From Brasilonema sennae CENA114 (lineage in GTDB: Bacteria; Cyanobacteriota; Cyanobacteriia; Cyanobacteriales; Nostocaceae), in the NCBI RefSeq assembly GCF_006968745.1, contig NZ_CP030118.1:3484674-3548673 (forward strand): a stretch of DNA of 64,000 nucleotides, given 5' to 3'. The notes beneath the pieces were generated by a model. It searched no databases. It was not told where the DNA came from and saw nothing but the letters and a program-made list of their open reading frames with translations. The position numbers and the translations under genes are program-made. Below are positions 26,085 through 35,880 of the stretch, piece after piece; within the stretch, counting starts at the first letter, position 1, and every line of letters begins with the position of its first letter.

Positions 26085-26277
26085 ATGCCAACGCACAAAC
26101 AACCTATCGTATCCGGGAAAACCAGTGATTGCAGGAACTCGCATCACAGTTGAAATAATTCTTGAAAAACTTGCTGCTGGTGAAACCCCAGAGCAAATAC
26201 TGGGACTTAAACAAAAATTAAGCCCAAATGTAGCCCAAACTGACTTTATAAGCGGAGAATACGTCACGATTATGGGT
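26085..26277 (+). pseudogene. Frameshifted and truncated DUF433 (antitoxin-like) gene
   Basis: ATG at 26085 opens MPTHKQPIVSGK, then the frame must shift by one base at the GGGAAAACC run (about 26118-26126) to continue as GKPVIAGTRITVEIILEKL and AAGETPEQIL, the heart of DUF433. The usual C-terminal third of the domain is replaced by unrelated residues up to TAA at 26280. DUF433 proteins are winged-helix-like antitoxin partners of PIN-type toxins. No toxin gene lies next to it. Both the frameshift and the missing tail point to a dead gene. Confidence 0.7.
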
Positions 26278-26460
26278 TAACCAATCAAAAAATTGATAAG
26301 ACATAGCTGTTCTAAAGGCTTCCAAAGCTTCAGTAAAGGTGTTCAAAGGTTTGTTTGCCCACCTTCGTCTTAAGCCCCCTGTCATTAGTCCTTGAATCAA
26401 ATCTTGCTGTTGAAGTGCAGTTGTGAGGAGTGCGTGGATTGTACGAGATACAGAAAAATT
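26218..26460 (-). pseudogene. C-terminal remnant of a transposase
   Basis: On the minus strand, an open stretch reads SRTIHALLTTALQQQDLIQGL, then MTGGLRRRWANKPLNTFTEA, LEAFRTAMSYQFFDWLTHNRD and VFSAYKVSLGYIWA before a stop. This looks like the last 75 or so residues of a cyanobacterial transposase; I cannot fix the IS family. The N-terminal part with the catalytic residues is absent. It overlaps the 3' end of the decayed DUF433 gene on the other strand. Confidence 0.55.
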
Positions 26461-26505
26461 TCCTCGTTTAGTAAGTTGTTATATTCTTTTAGATAAGGGC
26501 TGAGT

Positions 26506-26736
26506 ATGAATTCACAAATTAAGTTACTTGATGTAGTTGCATTGCTGAAAGATATACCAGAGTTCGATTTGTATAGGGGACAGGTTGGAACAATTGTTGA
26601 AGAGTATGAGCCTGGAGTATTTGAAGTAGAGTTTAGCGATACTGATGGTCACACTTATGTGATGGAAACATTAGAAGCTGACAAGTTGATGATTTTGTAT
26701 CATCAGCGATTGGCAGAAAATAGGATTGCTATGTAG
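26506..26736 (+). CDS. DUF4926 domain protein
   Basis: A 76-residue protein with LLDVVALLKDIPEFDLYRGQ, VGTIVEEYEPGVFEVEFSD and GHTYVMETLEADKLMIL in part, the full DUF4926 pattern of a small beta-rich (SH3-like) domain. Genes of this type are often found in toxin-antitoxin or mobile neighbourhoods and have no known biochemical role. It lies at the edge of the decayed accessory region and 90 bp from the convergent gcvP stop. Confidence 0.75.
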   Translation: MNSQIKLLDVVALLKDIPEFDLYRGQVGTIVEEYEPGVFEVEFSDTDGHTYVMETLEADKLMILYHQRLAENRIAM

Positions 26737-26826
26737 CATTGGTGAAGGAAATTCATATTAGGATGAGTAACTCTTTCTCTGAAAAGTATTGAGCGAGGAA
26801 TAAAAACTCCTCACTCCTCATTCTAT

Positions 26827-29721
26827 TTAATACGCATCCATTGGCAGACAAGAGCAAACAAAATTTCTATCTCCATATGCGGCGTCAATACGACCAACAC
26901 TGGGCCAGAATTTGTGTTCACGAGTCCAAGGTGCTGGGTAAGCAGCTTGTTCCCGTGAGTAGGGATGATTCCATTCTCCGACAATCAGACTTTCTGCTGT
27001 GTGGGGTGCATTCTTCAAGACATTATCTTGGGCATCCATTTTACCTGATTCAATTTCCGCGATTTCTTGGCGAATAGCAATCATTGCATCACAGAAACGG
27101 TCTAACTCTTCTTTGGATTCACTTTCTGTGGGTTCCACCATGATTGTACCTGCCACAGGCCAGGAAACCGTTGGTGCATGGAAGCCATAATCCATTAGGC
27201 GCTTGGCAATATCATCGATTTCGATATTTGCAGATTTTTTGAGCGATCGCAAATCCAAAATACACTCATGAGCAACTAAACCATTTTTCCCTTTATACAA
27301 AACGGGATAGTAAGATTCAAGTCTGTTGGCGATATAGTTTGCATTCAAAATTGCGACTTTGGTTGCTTCCGTCAAACCATCTGCACCCATCATAGCAATA
27401 TACATCCAAGATATCACGAGAATACTCGCGCTTCCCCAAGGTGCAGCGGAAACTGCACCCATTTTTTGTTCACCGTCCATTTCAACAACAGCGTGCCCAG
27501 GAAGAAATGGTACCAGATGGGAAGCAACGCCAATAGGTCCCATACCAGGACCACCGCCACCGTGTGGGATACAGAAGGTTTTATGCAAGTTCAAGTGACA
27601 AACATCCGCGCCGATATCTCTCGGACGACAAAGCCCCACTTGAGCATTCATATTCGCCCCATCCATGTAAACTTGTCCACCGTGAGTGTGAACAACAATA
27701 CAGATTTCCTGAATTTGCTCCTCAAACACACCATGAGTTGAGGGATATGTTACCATTAACGCCGCAAGTTCTTTACTATGCTTTTGAGCTTTTGCCTTAA
27801 GGTCATCTAAATCAACATTACCTTCAGCATCACAAGCAACAGCAACCACTTTCATCCCACACATCACAGCACTTGCAGGGTTTGTCCCATGTGCAGACTG
27901 GGGAATCAAACAAACATTCCGGTGTCCTTCCCCTCGACTTTCATGATACTTCCTAATGACGAGCAACCCTGTATATTCACCTTGAGAACCAGCATTTGGT
28001 TGCAGCGAAACTCCCGCAAATCCTGTGATTTGTCCTAACCATTCCTCTAGCTGCTGGAACAGGATTTGATAACCCCGTGTTTGTGAGAGTGGTGCAAAAG
28101 GATGTATTTTGCCAAACTCAGCCCATGTGACTGGTATCATCTCAGATGTGGCATTAAGCTTCATCGTACATGATCCTAAAGGAATCATCGATGTTGTCAG
28201 CGACAAATCCTTAGCTTCCAGCTTGTGCAGGTAACGCAACAACTCAGTTTCTGAGTGATAGCGGTTGAAAACGGGGTGAGTGAGGTAGCTAGTGGTACGG
28301 GGGAGAAAAAGAGCAGAGGAATGTCCGGAAGCCGGGGGGAAGAGTAGATCGTCGCCAAAAGCGAAAATTTCCAAGAGGTCGATTAAGTCTTTTTCTGTAG
28401 TCGTTTCGTCTAAGGATATACCTACAGTAGTTGTGTTTAAAATGCGTATGTTAATGTTATCTGCTTTACAAGCTTGTAAAATCTCATCTAAACTCCGTTC
28501 TCCTAAATCGACTTGCAGGGTATCAAAGAAATATTCAGAACCAATGCTGTAACCCAAACGTTTTAATCCTTCTGACAGCATCACAGTCTTTTGGTGGATG
28601 TTCTCAGCAATTCTTTTGAGTCCATCAGGACCGTGGTATACAGCATACATACTTGCCATGACTGCCAGCAACACTTGTGCTGTACAGATATTACTAGTTG
28701 CTTTTTCGCGGCGAATGTGCTGTTCACGGGTTTGCAAAGCAAGGCGCAACGCAGGTTTACCCTGAGCATCTTTTGATACACCAACAATTCGCCCTGGAAC
28801 TTGACGCTTATACTCTTCTTTGGTGGCAAAGTAAGCTGCGTGAGGTCCCCCGTAGCCCAAGGGAATACCAAAGCGCTGAGTGCTTCCTACAGCAATATCA
28901 GCACCAAATTCACCTGGGGGTGTTAGCAAAGTCAGACTTAAGGGGTCTGCTGCTACCGTTACCAATGCTCCCATAGCATGGGCTTTTTCTATAAAAGCGC
29001 GGTAGTCATAGATTGTGCCATCGCTGGCGGGGTACTGGAGAATTGCCCCAAAAATGGGTTCAGAAAAATCAAAGGTTTGATGATCTCCGACAATAATATC
29101 AATTCCCAAAGGTTGAGCGCGTGTTTGCAACACATCTATAGTTTGGGGATGACACTCACGAGAGACAAAATAGGTATTTGCTTTATTTTTGCAAAAACCA
29201 TAGCTCATAGTCATCGCTTCTGCGGCTGCTGTGGCTTCATCTAGCAATGAAGCATTAGCAATTTCTAAACCTGTTAAGTCAATAATCATGGTTTGGAAAT
29301 TCAGCAGCGCTTCGAGTCGTCCTTGGGCAATTTCTGGCTGATAGGGAGTGTAGGCGGTATACCAACCAGGGTTCTCTAGAATATTGCGTCCAATCACAGG
29401 TGGGGTGATACAGTCGTAGTACCCCATACCAATAAACGAGCGGAAAACTTGATTTTTGGAAGCGATTTCCTTGAGCTGAGCAAGTGCTGCGTACTCATTT
29501 TCTGCTTCTGGTAACTCTAATGAATCAGATAACCGAATTGCCTGCGGCACTGCTTGGTCAATAAGTTCATCAAGAGTACTATAACCCAGCACCTCAAGTA
29601 AATGCTTGATATCACTGGATGATGATCCAATATGCCGTTCTTGAAAAGAACTTAACTTTTGGCTACTTTCCCCTGACATCTGCTGATGGTTTGATTTAGG
29701 ACGAGGAACATTAGTTACCAC
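26827..29721 (-). CDS. gcvP: Glycine dehydrogenase (decarboxylating), P-protein
   Basis: A 964-residue single-chain P-protein of normal length. The N-terminal half contains [20 protein letters not shown] and the C-terminal half the PLP site [19 protein letters not shown] with the Schiff-base Lys. It decarboxylates glycine and passes the aminomethyl group to lipoylated GcvH, in photorespiration and one-carbon supply. The listed start is GTG at 29721; an ATG at 29679 is an alternative, and the first 25 residues are not conserved enough to decide. It is the last gene of gcvT-gcvH-gcvP. No glycine riboswitch is visible in the 244-bp gap to gcvH. Confidence 0.97.
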   Translation of the reverse strand: MVTNVPRPKSNHQQMSGESSQKLSSFQERHIGSSSSDIKHLLEVLGYSTLDELIDQAVPQAIRLSDSLELPEAENEYAALAQLKEIASKNQVFRSFIGMGYYDCITPPVIGRNILENPGWYTAYTPYQPEIAQGRLEALLNFQTMIIDLTGLEIANASLLDEATAAAEAMTMSYGFCKNKANTYFVSRECHPQTIDVLQTRAQPLGIDIIVGDHQTFDFSEPIFGAILQYPASDGTIYDYRAFIEKAHAMGALVTVAADPLSLTLLTPPGEFGADIAVGSTQRFGIPLGYGGPHAAYFATKEEYKRQVPGRIVGVSKDAQGKPALRLALQTREQHIRREKATSNICTAQVLLAVMASMYAVYHGPDGLKRIAENIHQKTVMLSEGLKRLGYSIGSEYFFDTLQVDLGERSLDEILQACKADNINIRILNTTTVGISLDETTTEKDLIDLLEIFAFGDDLLFPPASGHSSALFLPRTTSYLTHPVFNRYHSETELLRYLHKLEAKDLSLTTSMIPLGSCTMKLNATSEMIPVTWAEFGKIHPFAPLSQTRGYQILFQQLEEWLGQITGFAGVSLQPNAGSQGEYTGLLVIRKYHESRGEGHRNVCLIPQSAHGTNPASAVMCGMKVVAVACDAEGNVDLDDLKAKAQKHSKELAALMVTYPSTHGVFEEQIQEICIVVHTHGGQVYMDGANMNAQVGLCRPRDIGADVCHLNLHKTFCIPHGGGGPGMGPIGVASHLVPFLPGHAVVEMDGEQKMGAVSAAPWGSASILVISWMYIAMMGADGLTEATKVAILNANYIANRLESYYPVLYKGKNGLVAHECILDLRSLKKSANIEIDDIAKRLMDYGFHAPTVSWPVAGTIMVEPTESESKEELDRFCDAMIAIRQEIAEIESGKMDAQDNVLKNAPHTAESLIVGEWNHPYSREQAAYPAPWTREHKFWPSVGRIDAAYGDRNFVCSCLPMDAY

Positions 29722-29965
29722 GAACTGCTCTCCGACGCGACTACTTCATATTTTGCAACAATTCTGTTTGACGCGTTGGGTATAATTTGTCAATTTCTCA
29801 AAATTAATGAAGTTTTTTTAGAAAAAGTCATAAAACTTTTCCGGATACCGTAGGGACAAGGACAAACAAGAGTGAGGGAAGTAGAGAAACACAGAGGCAG
29901 GGAAGAGTTAATGATCAATCACTCTTTCCTCACACTCCTTCACTCCCTTACTCCCTCACTCCGTT

Positions 29966-30352
29966 CTATCCTTCTACCTGAATGCTGTATTCACTTGCAG
30001 TCAAGGCATCATCAATTTCACCAGACTTGTTAACGCGTACTTTGAGCAACCATCCTTCCCCATAAGGATCTTCTGCCAATTGTTCTGGTGATTCTATCAA
30101 AAGTTCATTGCGTTCTATAACTGTACCAGTAACTGGGGAATTAAGGTCTTCCACAGCTTTCACGGATTCAATTGTGCCAAAGGTTTCTTCCTTGGAGACA
30201 GCGTCACCAATATCTGGGAGATCTAAAAACACAATGTCACCTAATTGGTCTACCGCAAAGTCGGTAATGCCAATGGTGGCAATTTCGCCTTCAAGACGCA
30301 CGTATTCATGAGTATCTAAGTATCTCAAATCTTCAGGATATTCAAAGGGCAT
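29966..30352 (-). CDS. gcvH: Glycine cleavage system H protein
   Basis: A 128-residue lipoyl carrier. It starts [20 protein letters not shown] and contains [15 protein letters not shown], whose Lys carries the lipoyl arm. It shuttles the aminomethyl intermediate between GcvP and GcvT. ATG at 30352. The gap to gcvP holds a CACTCCTT/ACTCCCTT low-complexity repeat (29931-29962); the gap to gcvT is 416 bp and contains a small opposite-strand ORF. Confidence 0.97.
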   Translation of the reverse strand: MPFEYPEDLRYLDTHEYVRLEGEIATIGITDFAVDQLGDIVFLDLPDIGDAVSKEETFGTIESVKAVEDLNSPVTGTVIERNELLIESPEQLAEDPYGEGWLLKVRVNKSGEIDDALTASEYSIQVEG

Positions 30353-30566
30353 ACCACTTCCTCATCCACATAAAAAAATTACTACACCGATAGCGATTTC
30401 CGCTATATCTATTTAACTGTTATCAGTTATCTATTTCATCCCTTGGTTAAGGGTTGAGCTACCACAGTGGCTCAAAAATTGACGCATTCACGAATTAAAA
30501 ATTCAAAAAAATATTTTTTTGAAATTCGGTTCGCAGTGAAGGAGCCAATTAAGCGAAGGGATTGTG

Positions 30567-30689
30567 ATGAGCGACTACGAACACCCAACGGGAGAGCTAG
30601 TCGTGAAGGCGCAGGAAACCGTTCGGCTGAGCTCACGGCCGAAGCCTTCCTACATAACGCGCTTACTCACCACTTACCTGCTATGTTAA
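30567..30689 (+). CDS. Possible 40-residue protein, opposite strand inside the gcv cluster
   Basis: ATG at 30567 follows a GAAGGG ribosome-binding-like site by six bases. The frame reads MSDYEHPTGELVVKAQETVR, then LSSRPKPSYITRLLTTYLLC, and stops at 30689. The segment is markedly GC-richer than the flanks and contains a TTCGGC/GCCGAA hairpin around a TGAGCTCA core. I do not recognise the protein. It could instead be a structured RNA or a fragment of a longer element; a 112-codon frame on the same strand in another phase overlaps it and is less protein-like. Confidence 0.35.
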   Translation: MSDYEHPTGELVVKAQETVRLSSRPKPSYITRLLTTYLLC

Positions 30690-30768
30690 AATCCGACCAA
30701 GAGCAGTTGCTGGGGTTTTACGCCAGTCGTCTCAAGTGCCGGTCTAAATTACACTATACCCATTCGCT

Positions 30769-31911
30769 TCATTCAAAATTCTTCACACGGTTTTTTGATC
30801 GATAAAACGGACGTTTTACCACAACCGCTGGGTAAGCTTTGCCACGAATTTCTACTTCTAGCTGCTGATTCACAGTCGCTAGTTGACTGGGAACATAGGC
30901 TAAGGCTATGGGATAACCAAGAACTGGTGATAGTGTACCACTAGTCACCTCTCCAACGACCACACCAGTTGATAACACTTGATAGCCATGACGGGCAATG
31001 TTACGCCCTTGCATTTGCAAACCTACTAGTCGGCGTTGAACTCCAGCAGCTTTTTGCTGTTCCAAAACTGAGCGACCGATAAAGTCTCCTTTGGTATCAA
31101 GATGAACTAGCCAGCCTAAACCAGCTTCTAATGGAGTCGTCGTGTCGTCAATATCCTGGCCGTAAAGTGGCATTGCTGCTTCTAGCCTGAGGGTGTCTCT
31201 CGCACCTAGTCCGCAAGGAATGACACCAGCATTGATTAGACTTCTCCACAATTCTACCCCCACATCTAAATCTAACATCACCTCAAAGCCATCTTCCCCG
31301 GTGTAACCCGTGCGGGCAAGAAATGCTGGTTTACCTAGTACTGTTCCCTGCAAGTGCCCAAATGCTTTAATAGATGTTAAATCTTCTTGCACCAAGGTCT
31401 GAAGAATGCTTACGGCTTTTGGTCCTTGCACGGCAATTAAGACTTTTTCAAGTGAAAGGTCTTGGAATTTCACTTGATTTTGGTCAAGATGTTGCAAGAG
31501 CCATGTTTTATCTTTGTCAGTAGTAGCCGCATTGACAATTATCACTCCCCGTTGTTCACCAGTGGCGTCTTCGCCTTGGTAGTAAAAGATGATGTCGTCA
31601 ATGATACCACCTTTATGATTTAATAAGACAGTGTATTGAGCTTGACCGGCTTGCAAGCGGCTTAAATCTGAAGGAACTAAAAGCTGGAGTTGAGATATAA
31701 GGTTCTTCCCTTGCAAAGTAAATTTACCCATGTGGGAAATATCGAACATTCCTGCTGCATTTCTCACAGCCTCGTGTTCCTTGGTTATGCCAACAAATTG
31801 CACGGGCATTTCCCAACCACCAAAAGTGGTGAGTCGTGCTTTGAGTTCTTGTGCAAGTTCAAATAAAGGCGATCGCGCTAAGGATAGGATGATTTCTTCT
31901 TGATTAGCCAC
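30769..31911 (-). CDS. gcvT: Aminomethyltransferase, T-protein
   Basis: A 380-residue protein. Features include MFDISHMGKFTLQGKN, a folate-domain core TGYTGEDGFEVML, LRLEAAMPLYGQDI and the C-terminal beta-barrel ending in VEIRGKAYPAVVVKRPFY. It takes the methylene group to tetrahydrofolate and releases ammonia. The start is GTG at 31911; no nearby ATG in frame is seen. First gene of the gcvT-gcvH-gcvP order, 66 bp from the Rpn-type gene upstream. Confidence 0.96.
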   Translation of the reverse strand: MANQEEIILSLARSPLFELAQELKARLTTFGGWEMPVQFVGITKEHEAVRNAAGMFDISHMGKFTLQGKNLISQLQLLVPSDLSRLQAGQAQYTVLLNHKGGIIDDIIFYYQGEDATGEQRGVIIVNAATTDKDKTWLLQHLDQNQVKFQDLSLEKVLIAVQGPKAVSILQTLVQEDLTSIKAFGHLQGTVLGKPAFLARTGYTGEDGFEVMLDLDVGVELWRSLINAGVIPCGLGARDTLRLEAAMPLYGQDIDDTTTPLEAGLGWLVHLDTKGDFIGRSVLEQQKAAGVQRRLVGLQMQGRNIARHGYQVLSTGVVVGEVTSGTLSPVLGYPIALAYVPSQLATVNQQLEVEIRGKAYPAVVVKRPFYRSKNRVKNFE

Positions 31912-31977
31912 AGGTCTATTTGTTTAGATACGTTTGTCTGTAGTATTTCACTTTTGGTATCTACAGTGTACTTAAAC

Positions 31978-32841
31978 CTAATTTGATTGATCTTGCAACC
32001 AAGTCGTTAAATCTGCTTGAGTTGAAAAATCCAATAGTGCTTCGGCAAGATTCTCCAGTTGTTCGATAGATAGCTGACTGATACGCTCTTGCAATTGCTG
32101 ATCCATGTTACCAATGCGGCGTCGAAGCTGACGCATAATTAACTCTAGAGCTTTTTCCTGTCTGACTTCCTCAAGGATTTCCTCACGGACTTCCTCATAA
32201 AATCTGGTTTTTTTGATATCAAAATCACCCAATCCAAACATCCTCACCAACTCCTGACGACTGATGCGCGGTAATTTGTATAGTACAATTGTTTCTATTA
32301 AATCTAGCACTTGCTGTACAAGCGCTGCATTGGTTAGCTCTGTGCGTGTCCTGGCAATCAAGTTTTTGGCTAATGCGGGAGTTTGTTTTTCATTTTCAAC
32401 TATTAATTTAATGATACCAACTCCCAAAGATTGTTCAGCCCTATCCCCAAGCTCATTCAGATATAATCGTGTTACAAGTTGACTTTCGAGTAAGACTTGA
32501 TAGGGTTCGACTTTTGTTGGTTCGATGCTACGGCGAGGAAATATAACGACTGCTCTCCAAGCCTTGGTTGGTGCGTAAAGTCGCAAATACAGAAATATTT
32601 CTGAAAATAAACGGGCGTAAAATTCGGTATCTTTTTGAAACTGAACCTCAACAAAATAAATTGGGCGAGTACTAGCATCAGCAGTGGGAAGAAAGACTCC
32701 ATCAATACGAAATGCTGTTTGTTTTAATTCTACAGAAGCGAAATTATATGCATTTGCCTCATAAGATTGCAGGTTAATTAATTCAAAGAAAGCATTCGGA
32801 AAGGTTGTGAATAGGCGATAAAAAATGGAGTCGGTTTTCAT
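31978..32841 (-). CDS. Rpn-family recombination-promoting nuclease (DUF2887/DUF4351)
   Basis: A 287-residue protein common in cyanobacteria in many copies. The PD-(D/E)XK nuclease core is visible as FRIDGVFLP (Asp) and YFVEVQFQK (ExQ) near residues 45-70. A long helical part follows and the C-terminus (LRRRIGNMDQQLQERISQLS, then LENLAEALLDF) is the DUF4351 helical domain. Relatives RpnA-E of E. coli cut DNA and promote RecA-independent transfer; it is often annotated as transposase, but no transposon ends are seen. ATG at 32841. Mobility in this locus is inferred only from the family. Confidence 0.85.
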   Translation of the reverse strand: MKTDSIFYRLFTTFPNAFFELINLQSYEANAYNFASVELKQTAFRIDGVFLPTADASTRPIYFVEVQFQKDTEFYARLFSEIFLYLRLYAPTKAWRAVVIFPRRSIEPTKVEPYQVLLESQLVTRLYLNELGDRAEQSLGVGIIKLIVENEKQTPALAKNLIARTRTELTNAALVQQVLDLIETIVLYKLPRISRQELVRMFGLGDFDIKKTRFYEEVREEILEEVRQEKALELIMRQLRRRIGNMDQQLQERISQLSIEQLENLAEALLDFSTQADLTTWLQDQSN

Positions 32842-33070
32842 TTGAACTTAAATAAGTATTCTTTGTATTCTATGCCGCCTCTTTTCAATACCAACTCAAT
32901 TCGCGCTTTGCGATGGTGCGGAGCAGCTGCCAAAGGCGATCGCTTCGCTACAGCATAGCGGCAGATCGCATTTCATTCATAGGTGCTTGGTGGGCGATAA
33001 GCCGGAGGCTTGACGCTACGCGTATCGCACAAAGTAAAAGACGCGATGAGCGCGTATCGCTATAAGTGAG
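32842..33070. repeat. Patch of palindromic cyanobacterial repeats
   Basis: A mosaic of GCGATCGC-containing and GCTACGCGTATCGC-like short palindromes at about 32930-33070, between the Rpn gene and the first PEP-CTERM leader. Similar GC-rich pieces recur at about 25030-25085 and 34330-34400. No coding potential. Confidence 0.55.
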
Positions 33071-33442
33071 CGTGAATTTGAATCTGGCGATCGCCTCCAC
33101 CTTCTCAATACAAACAGTACAAACACCAGGAAAAGCTCAAAGCTAAATATAAACACTCATAAATAGCTTAATTTCTTCAACAACACCCTGGCAATTTACG
33201 AAAGGTGGACACTGGGGTGAAGTTAATGTGAACCTAGTATGTCTTTTTTATGAATTATTGACATAACGTCTAGCAGAAATACTGTTGACCGTGGTTTTAT
33301 ATTGTTTAGGAAATGCTCTCCGAAAGATGTTATCAACTAGCAGTTTCCATTCCACGAGATTAGTTTTAAAGAATGCGGGTGCAGCCTTTAACAACTTTCT
33401 CATTCATTGCACACATCGTAAAGCAATTTGAGAGGTTATTGA
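33071..33442 (+). repeat. Duplicated leader, copy 1 (upstream of first PEP-CTERM gene)
   Basis: A 370-bp non-coding block that recurs upstream of the second (34391-34778) and third (35881-36223) PEP-CTERM genes. Shared marks in order are CAATACAAACAG, AAACACTCAT, GTGGACAC (or GTAGACAC), TACTGTTGACCGTGG, a TTTAACAACTTTCTCATT-like tract and the GAGAGGTTatt ribosome-binding region. Confidence 0.8.
33258..33285 (+). promoter_or_regulatory. Probable promoter in leader copy 1
   Basis: TTGACA, 16-bp spacer, TACTGT. The same spacing is kept in copy 2 (TTTACA/TACTGT), while copy 3 has lost a good -35. It would leave an mRNA leader of about 150 bases. Confidence 0.4.
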
Positions 33443-34177
33443 ATGATGATTAATAGATTGGCAAAATTTATATCAGCAGCTACTGTATTAGCTATGACAG
33501 TTTCTTTCGCTCCACAATCTGCTCTGGCTCAAAAATTCTCTGGTGCTGTAAATAATAACATTGAAGATACACTGGAATTTGATCTTGAAACCTCTGCTCC
33601 TAACAGATCAGGGATATTCTATGGAGCAATTCAAAACCCAGTGTATATTGATAAACCTCCCTTTCAACTTGGTGACTCCACCGAAACTTCTAGAGAGTAT
33701 AAATTTAATCCAGCAGATTTGAAAGTTTCTTTAGCAGAGATTTCAGACTCATTGCGAAATGTACTCAATACTCAAAGCAGTGGCAGTAGCTTCGAGAATA
33801 AATATGGCAGTACTGTAGTCAAATATGAAGCTAGGTTAGAAGATAACTCAAATCCAAAAAACTTCGTTAACTTTGCATTTTATGCTCCCTACACTGAGCC
33901 ATTCACTAATCTAAATTCTCTATCTGTTTTCAATGCATCAAATTTAACTCCATTTTTGAATTCTCAAGGGCAAGTTATATTTCCAAAATACATTAGCCCT
34001 TTGAATGAGTCTGATCCTCAACTTAATCCTCTACCTAATAGTACTCTTTTGTTCTTGACTCCGACTCCTGATGATGTAACCAAGGTTCCAGAACCTGCTG
34101 GTACAGCAAGTTTACTGGGTTTTGGAATTGTGAGTACAGCATTATTGCGCAAACGTAATAAATGCTTGAAGGCATGA
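33443..34177 (+). CDS. Exported PEP-CTERM protein, tandem paralogue 1
   Basis: A 244-residue protein. The signal peptide runs to SALAQ (cleavage about residue 29), followed by KFSGAVNNN. The core of about 175 residues contains FSGAIQN-like, PADLKVSLAEISDSLR, YGSTVVKYEARLEDNS, FAFYAPYTEPFTNLNSLSV and SNLTPFLNSQGQV. The C-terminus VPEPAGTASLLGFGIVSTAL with LRKRNK is a PEP-CTERM sorting tag (Pro-Glu-Pro, helix, basic end), recognised in other bacteria by exosortase. I know no function for the core. Start ATG at 33443, with a second ATG right behind; GAGAGG lies ten bases upstream. Expressed from its own duplicated leader. Confidence 0.8.
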   Translation: MMINRLAKFISAATVLAMTVSFAPQSALAQKFSGAVNNNIEDTLEFDLETSAPNRSGIFYGAIQNPVYIDKPPFQLGDSTETSREYKFNPADLKVSLAEISDSLRNVLNTQSSGSSFENKYGSTVVKYEARLEDNSNPKNFVNFAFYAPYTEPFTNLNSLSVFNASNLTPFLNSQGQVIFPKYISPLNESDPQLNPLPNSTLLFLTPTPDDVTKVPEPAGTASLLGFGIVSTALLRKRNKCLKA

Positions 34178-34390
34178 TGTTATCTCATCACAAGGTTTTC
34201 AGCTTAAGTTGACAAGAAATAGTAACAGAAGCCGACAAGCTCCTTTGTCTCCAGACTAAAGTAGAGGCAGCACGTTTGCGGGGGCTATGTCTAAAGCCAA
34301 ATATCCCAGCTTTTCTCTACCGCGAATGTAAAGCAGCAGCACTTTGCGATACGCGGATCGTCAAGCCTCTGGCTTATCGCCACAGCTGAT

Positions 34391-34778
34391 CGTGAATTTG
34401 AAACTGGCGATCGCCTAGCGCCTCTACTTTCTCGATACAAACAGAAGCCTACAAACACCAGCAAAAGTGACAAACTAAGCATAAACACTCATCAAGAGCT
34501 TGGTTTCTTCAAAAATACCTTCGCCAATTTAGGAAAAGTGGACACTGTGGTGAAGTTACTGTGAAGATAATATGTTTTTTTCATCAGGATTTTACATCAA
34601 GTCTAGCAAAAATACTGTTGACCGTGGTTTTATATTGTTTAGGAAATTCTTTCCGAAAGATGTTATTAACTCAGAGTTTCCATTCCACAGGGTTAGTTTT
34701 AAAGAATGCGGGTGCAGACTTTAACAACTTTCTCATTAATTGCACAGATGGCAAAGCAATTTGAGAGGTTATTTAATA
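34391..34778 (+). repeat. Duplicated leader, copy 2
   Basis: About 390 bp homologous to the leader at 33071-33442, placed directly before paralogue 2. The best matches are around the TACTGTTGACCGTGGTTTTA segment and the TAACAACTTTCTCATTAATT-like end. The remaining 34178-34390 stretch holds short GCGATACGCG-type palindromes. Confidence 0.8.
34591..34618 (+). promoter_or_regulatory. Probable promoter in leader copy 2
   Basis: TTTACA, 16-bp spacer, TACTGT, in the same position of the leader as in copy 1. Confidence 0.4.
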
Positions 34779-35555
34779 ATGATTAAGAAATTAGCAAAAA
34801 TTATATCAGCAGCCGCTCTATTAACTACGGTATTTTCTCTAGTTCCACAATCTGCTCTAGCTCAAAAATTTTCTGGTGCTACTAATAACAGTGTAGCTAG
34901 ATTTTCATTTGATCTTAACACCTCTGCTCCTTACACTGGAGGAGTATTCTCTGGAGCAATTCAAAATGCAATTTATGACATTAATGGTGGGACTGGGACA
35001 TCATCTTCACCTCAAGATAGAAGAGTTTTTTTTCAACCAGGAGATTTGGCAATTTCTTTAGAAACACTTTCAGAGTCAGAATTGAAGAATACTTCAGGAA
35101 CAGGATTGAACGATAGAACAAGTAGCTTTCAGGGGAAATTTGGCACTACAGTAGTTAAGTATCAAGCTACAGTAGAAGCTACATTAGAAAATGATCCACA
35201 ATTATCATCTGGAAGAAGATTCCTTAGTTTTGAATTTTATGCTCCTTACGTTGAACCCTTCACTAATCTAACTTCTCTCTCTGTTTTCAACGCATCAAAC
35301 TTAACTCCATTTTTGAATCCTCAAGGTCAAGTTGAATTTCCAGAAAACATTGATTATGGAAATAATCCTCTTGATCTATCTCCTAGACCAACATTTCGTG
35401 GGTTTATCTTCACTCCTGGTTCTGATGATGTAACTAAGGTTCCAGAGCCTGCTATTACGGCAAGCTTACTAGGATTTGGAATTGTGAGTACAGCATTATT
35501 GCACAAACGTAATAAACGCCTGAAAGCAAGTCTATCTAATGGTAAAAGACGATAG
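34779..35555 (+). CDS. Exported PEP-CTERM protein, tandem paralogue 2
   Basis: A 258-residue paralogue of the gene at 33443. Signal peptide MIKKLAKIISAAALL to SALAQ; core with FSFDLNTSAPYTGGVFSGAI, FQPGDLAISLETLSES, GKFGTTVVKYQATVE, LSFEFYAPYVEPFTNLTSLS and SNLTPFLNPQGQVEFPENI; C-terminal VPEPAITASLLGFGIVSTAL tag with a basic tail. ATG at 34779 after GAGAGG is the start; an upstream in-frame codon at 34740 lies in the leader and is not used. It is about 12 residues longer in the middle than paralogue 1. Function unknown. Confidence 0.8.
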   Translation: MIKKLAKIISAAALLTTVFSLVPQSALAQKFSGATNNSVARFSFDLNTSAPYTGGVFSGAIQNAIYDINGGTGTSSSPQDRRVFFQPGDLAISLETLSESELKNTSGTGLNDRTSSFQGKFGTTVVKYQATVEATLENDPQLSSGRRFLSFEFYAPYVEPFTNLTSLSVFNASNLTPFLNPQGQVEFPENIDYGNNPLDLSPRPTFRGFIFTPGSDDVTKVPEPAITASLLGFGIVSTALLHKRNKRLKASLSNGKRR

Positions 35556-35880
35556 TGAAGGTGTTCAAAAAAGCTAATTAGCTATTTTCGTATCAAGGCT
35601 ATTTACAGCGATTTTCAGTTAATTGAACCACAGATTTTTCTAGGGGAACGGCAATGCTGGATACGGTCGCGCGAATTATTTCTTAACATTGCAAGATTCG
35701 ATAAACCCTTTGTTTTGGCAAATGTTGGGTTGACGCAAGAAAACCCAACCTACGAAAAAATAAGGTTTGGAAGTATTAAGTTATATTTCGCCAACAGTAT
35801 CATCTGCCCCCACTCCGTGGTGAATTTACTTTAAAACAGCTGTAATTCTATACATTACCAGCCGAAAATAAGTTTCCATA
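35556..35880. other. Spacer between paralogue 2 and leader copy 3
   Basis: About 325 bp. It contains GGTTGACGCAAGAAAACCCAACC-like complementary arms (about 35730-35752) that can form a hairpin, and no gene. Confidence 0.4.

Noticed and set aside
29722..29965. Glycine riboswitch before gcvP
   Set aside because: No paired aptamer-like GC-rich core or conserved GGA motifs are visible; the gap is AT-rich with a simple repeat.
30467..30805. 112-codon plus-strand frame in the gcvT-gcvH gap
   Set aside because: Its reading is less protein-like than the 40-codon frame it overlaps, and it runs into gcvT.
34291..34488. 65-codon minus-strand frame between PEP-CTERM genes 1 and 2
   Set aside because: It lies in duplicated leader and palindromic DNA.
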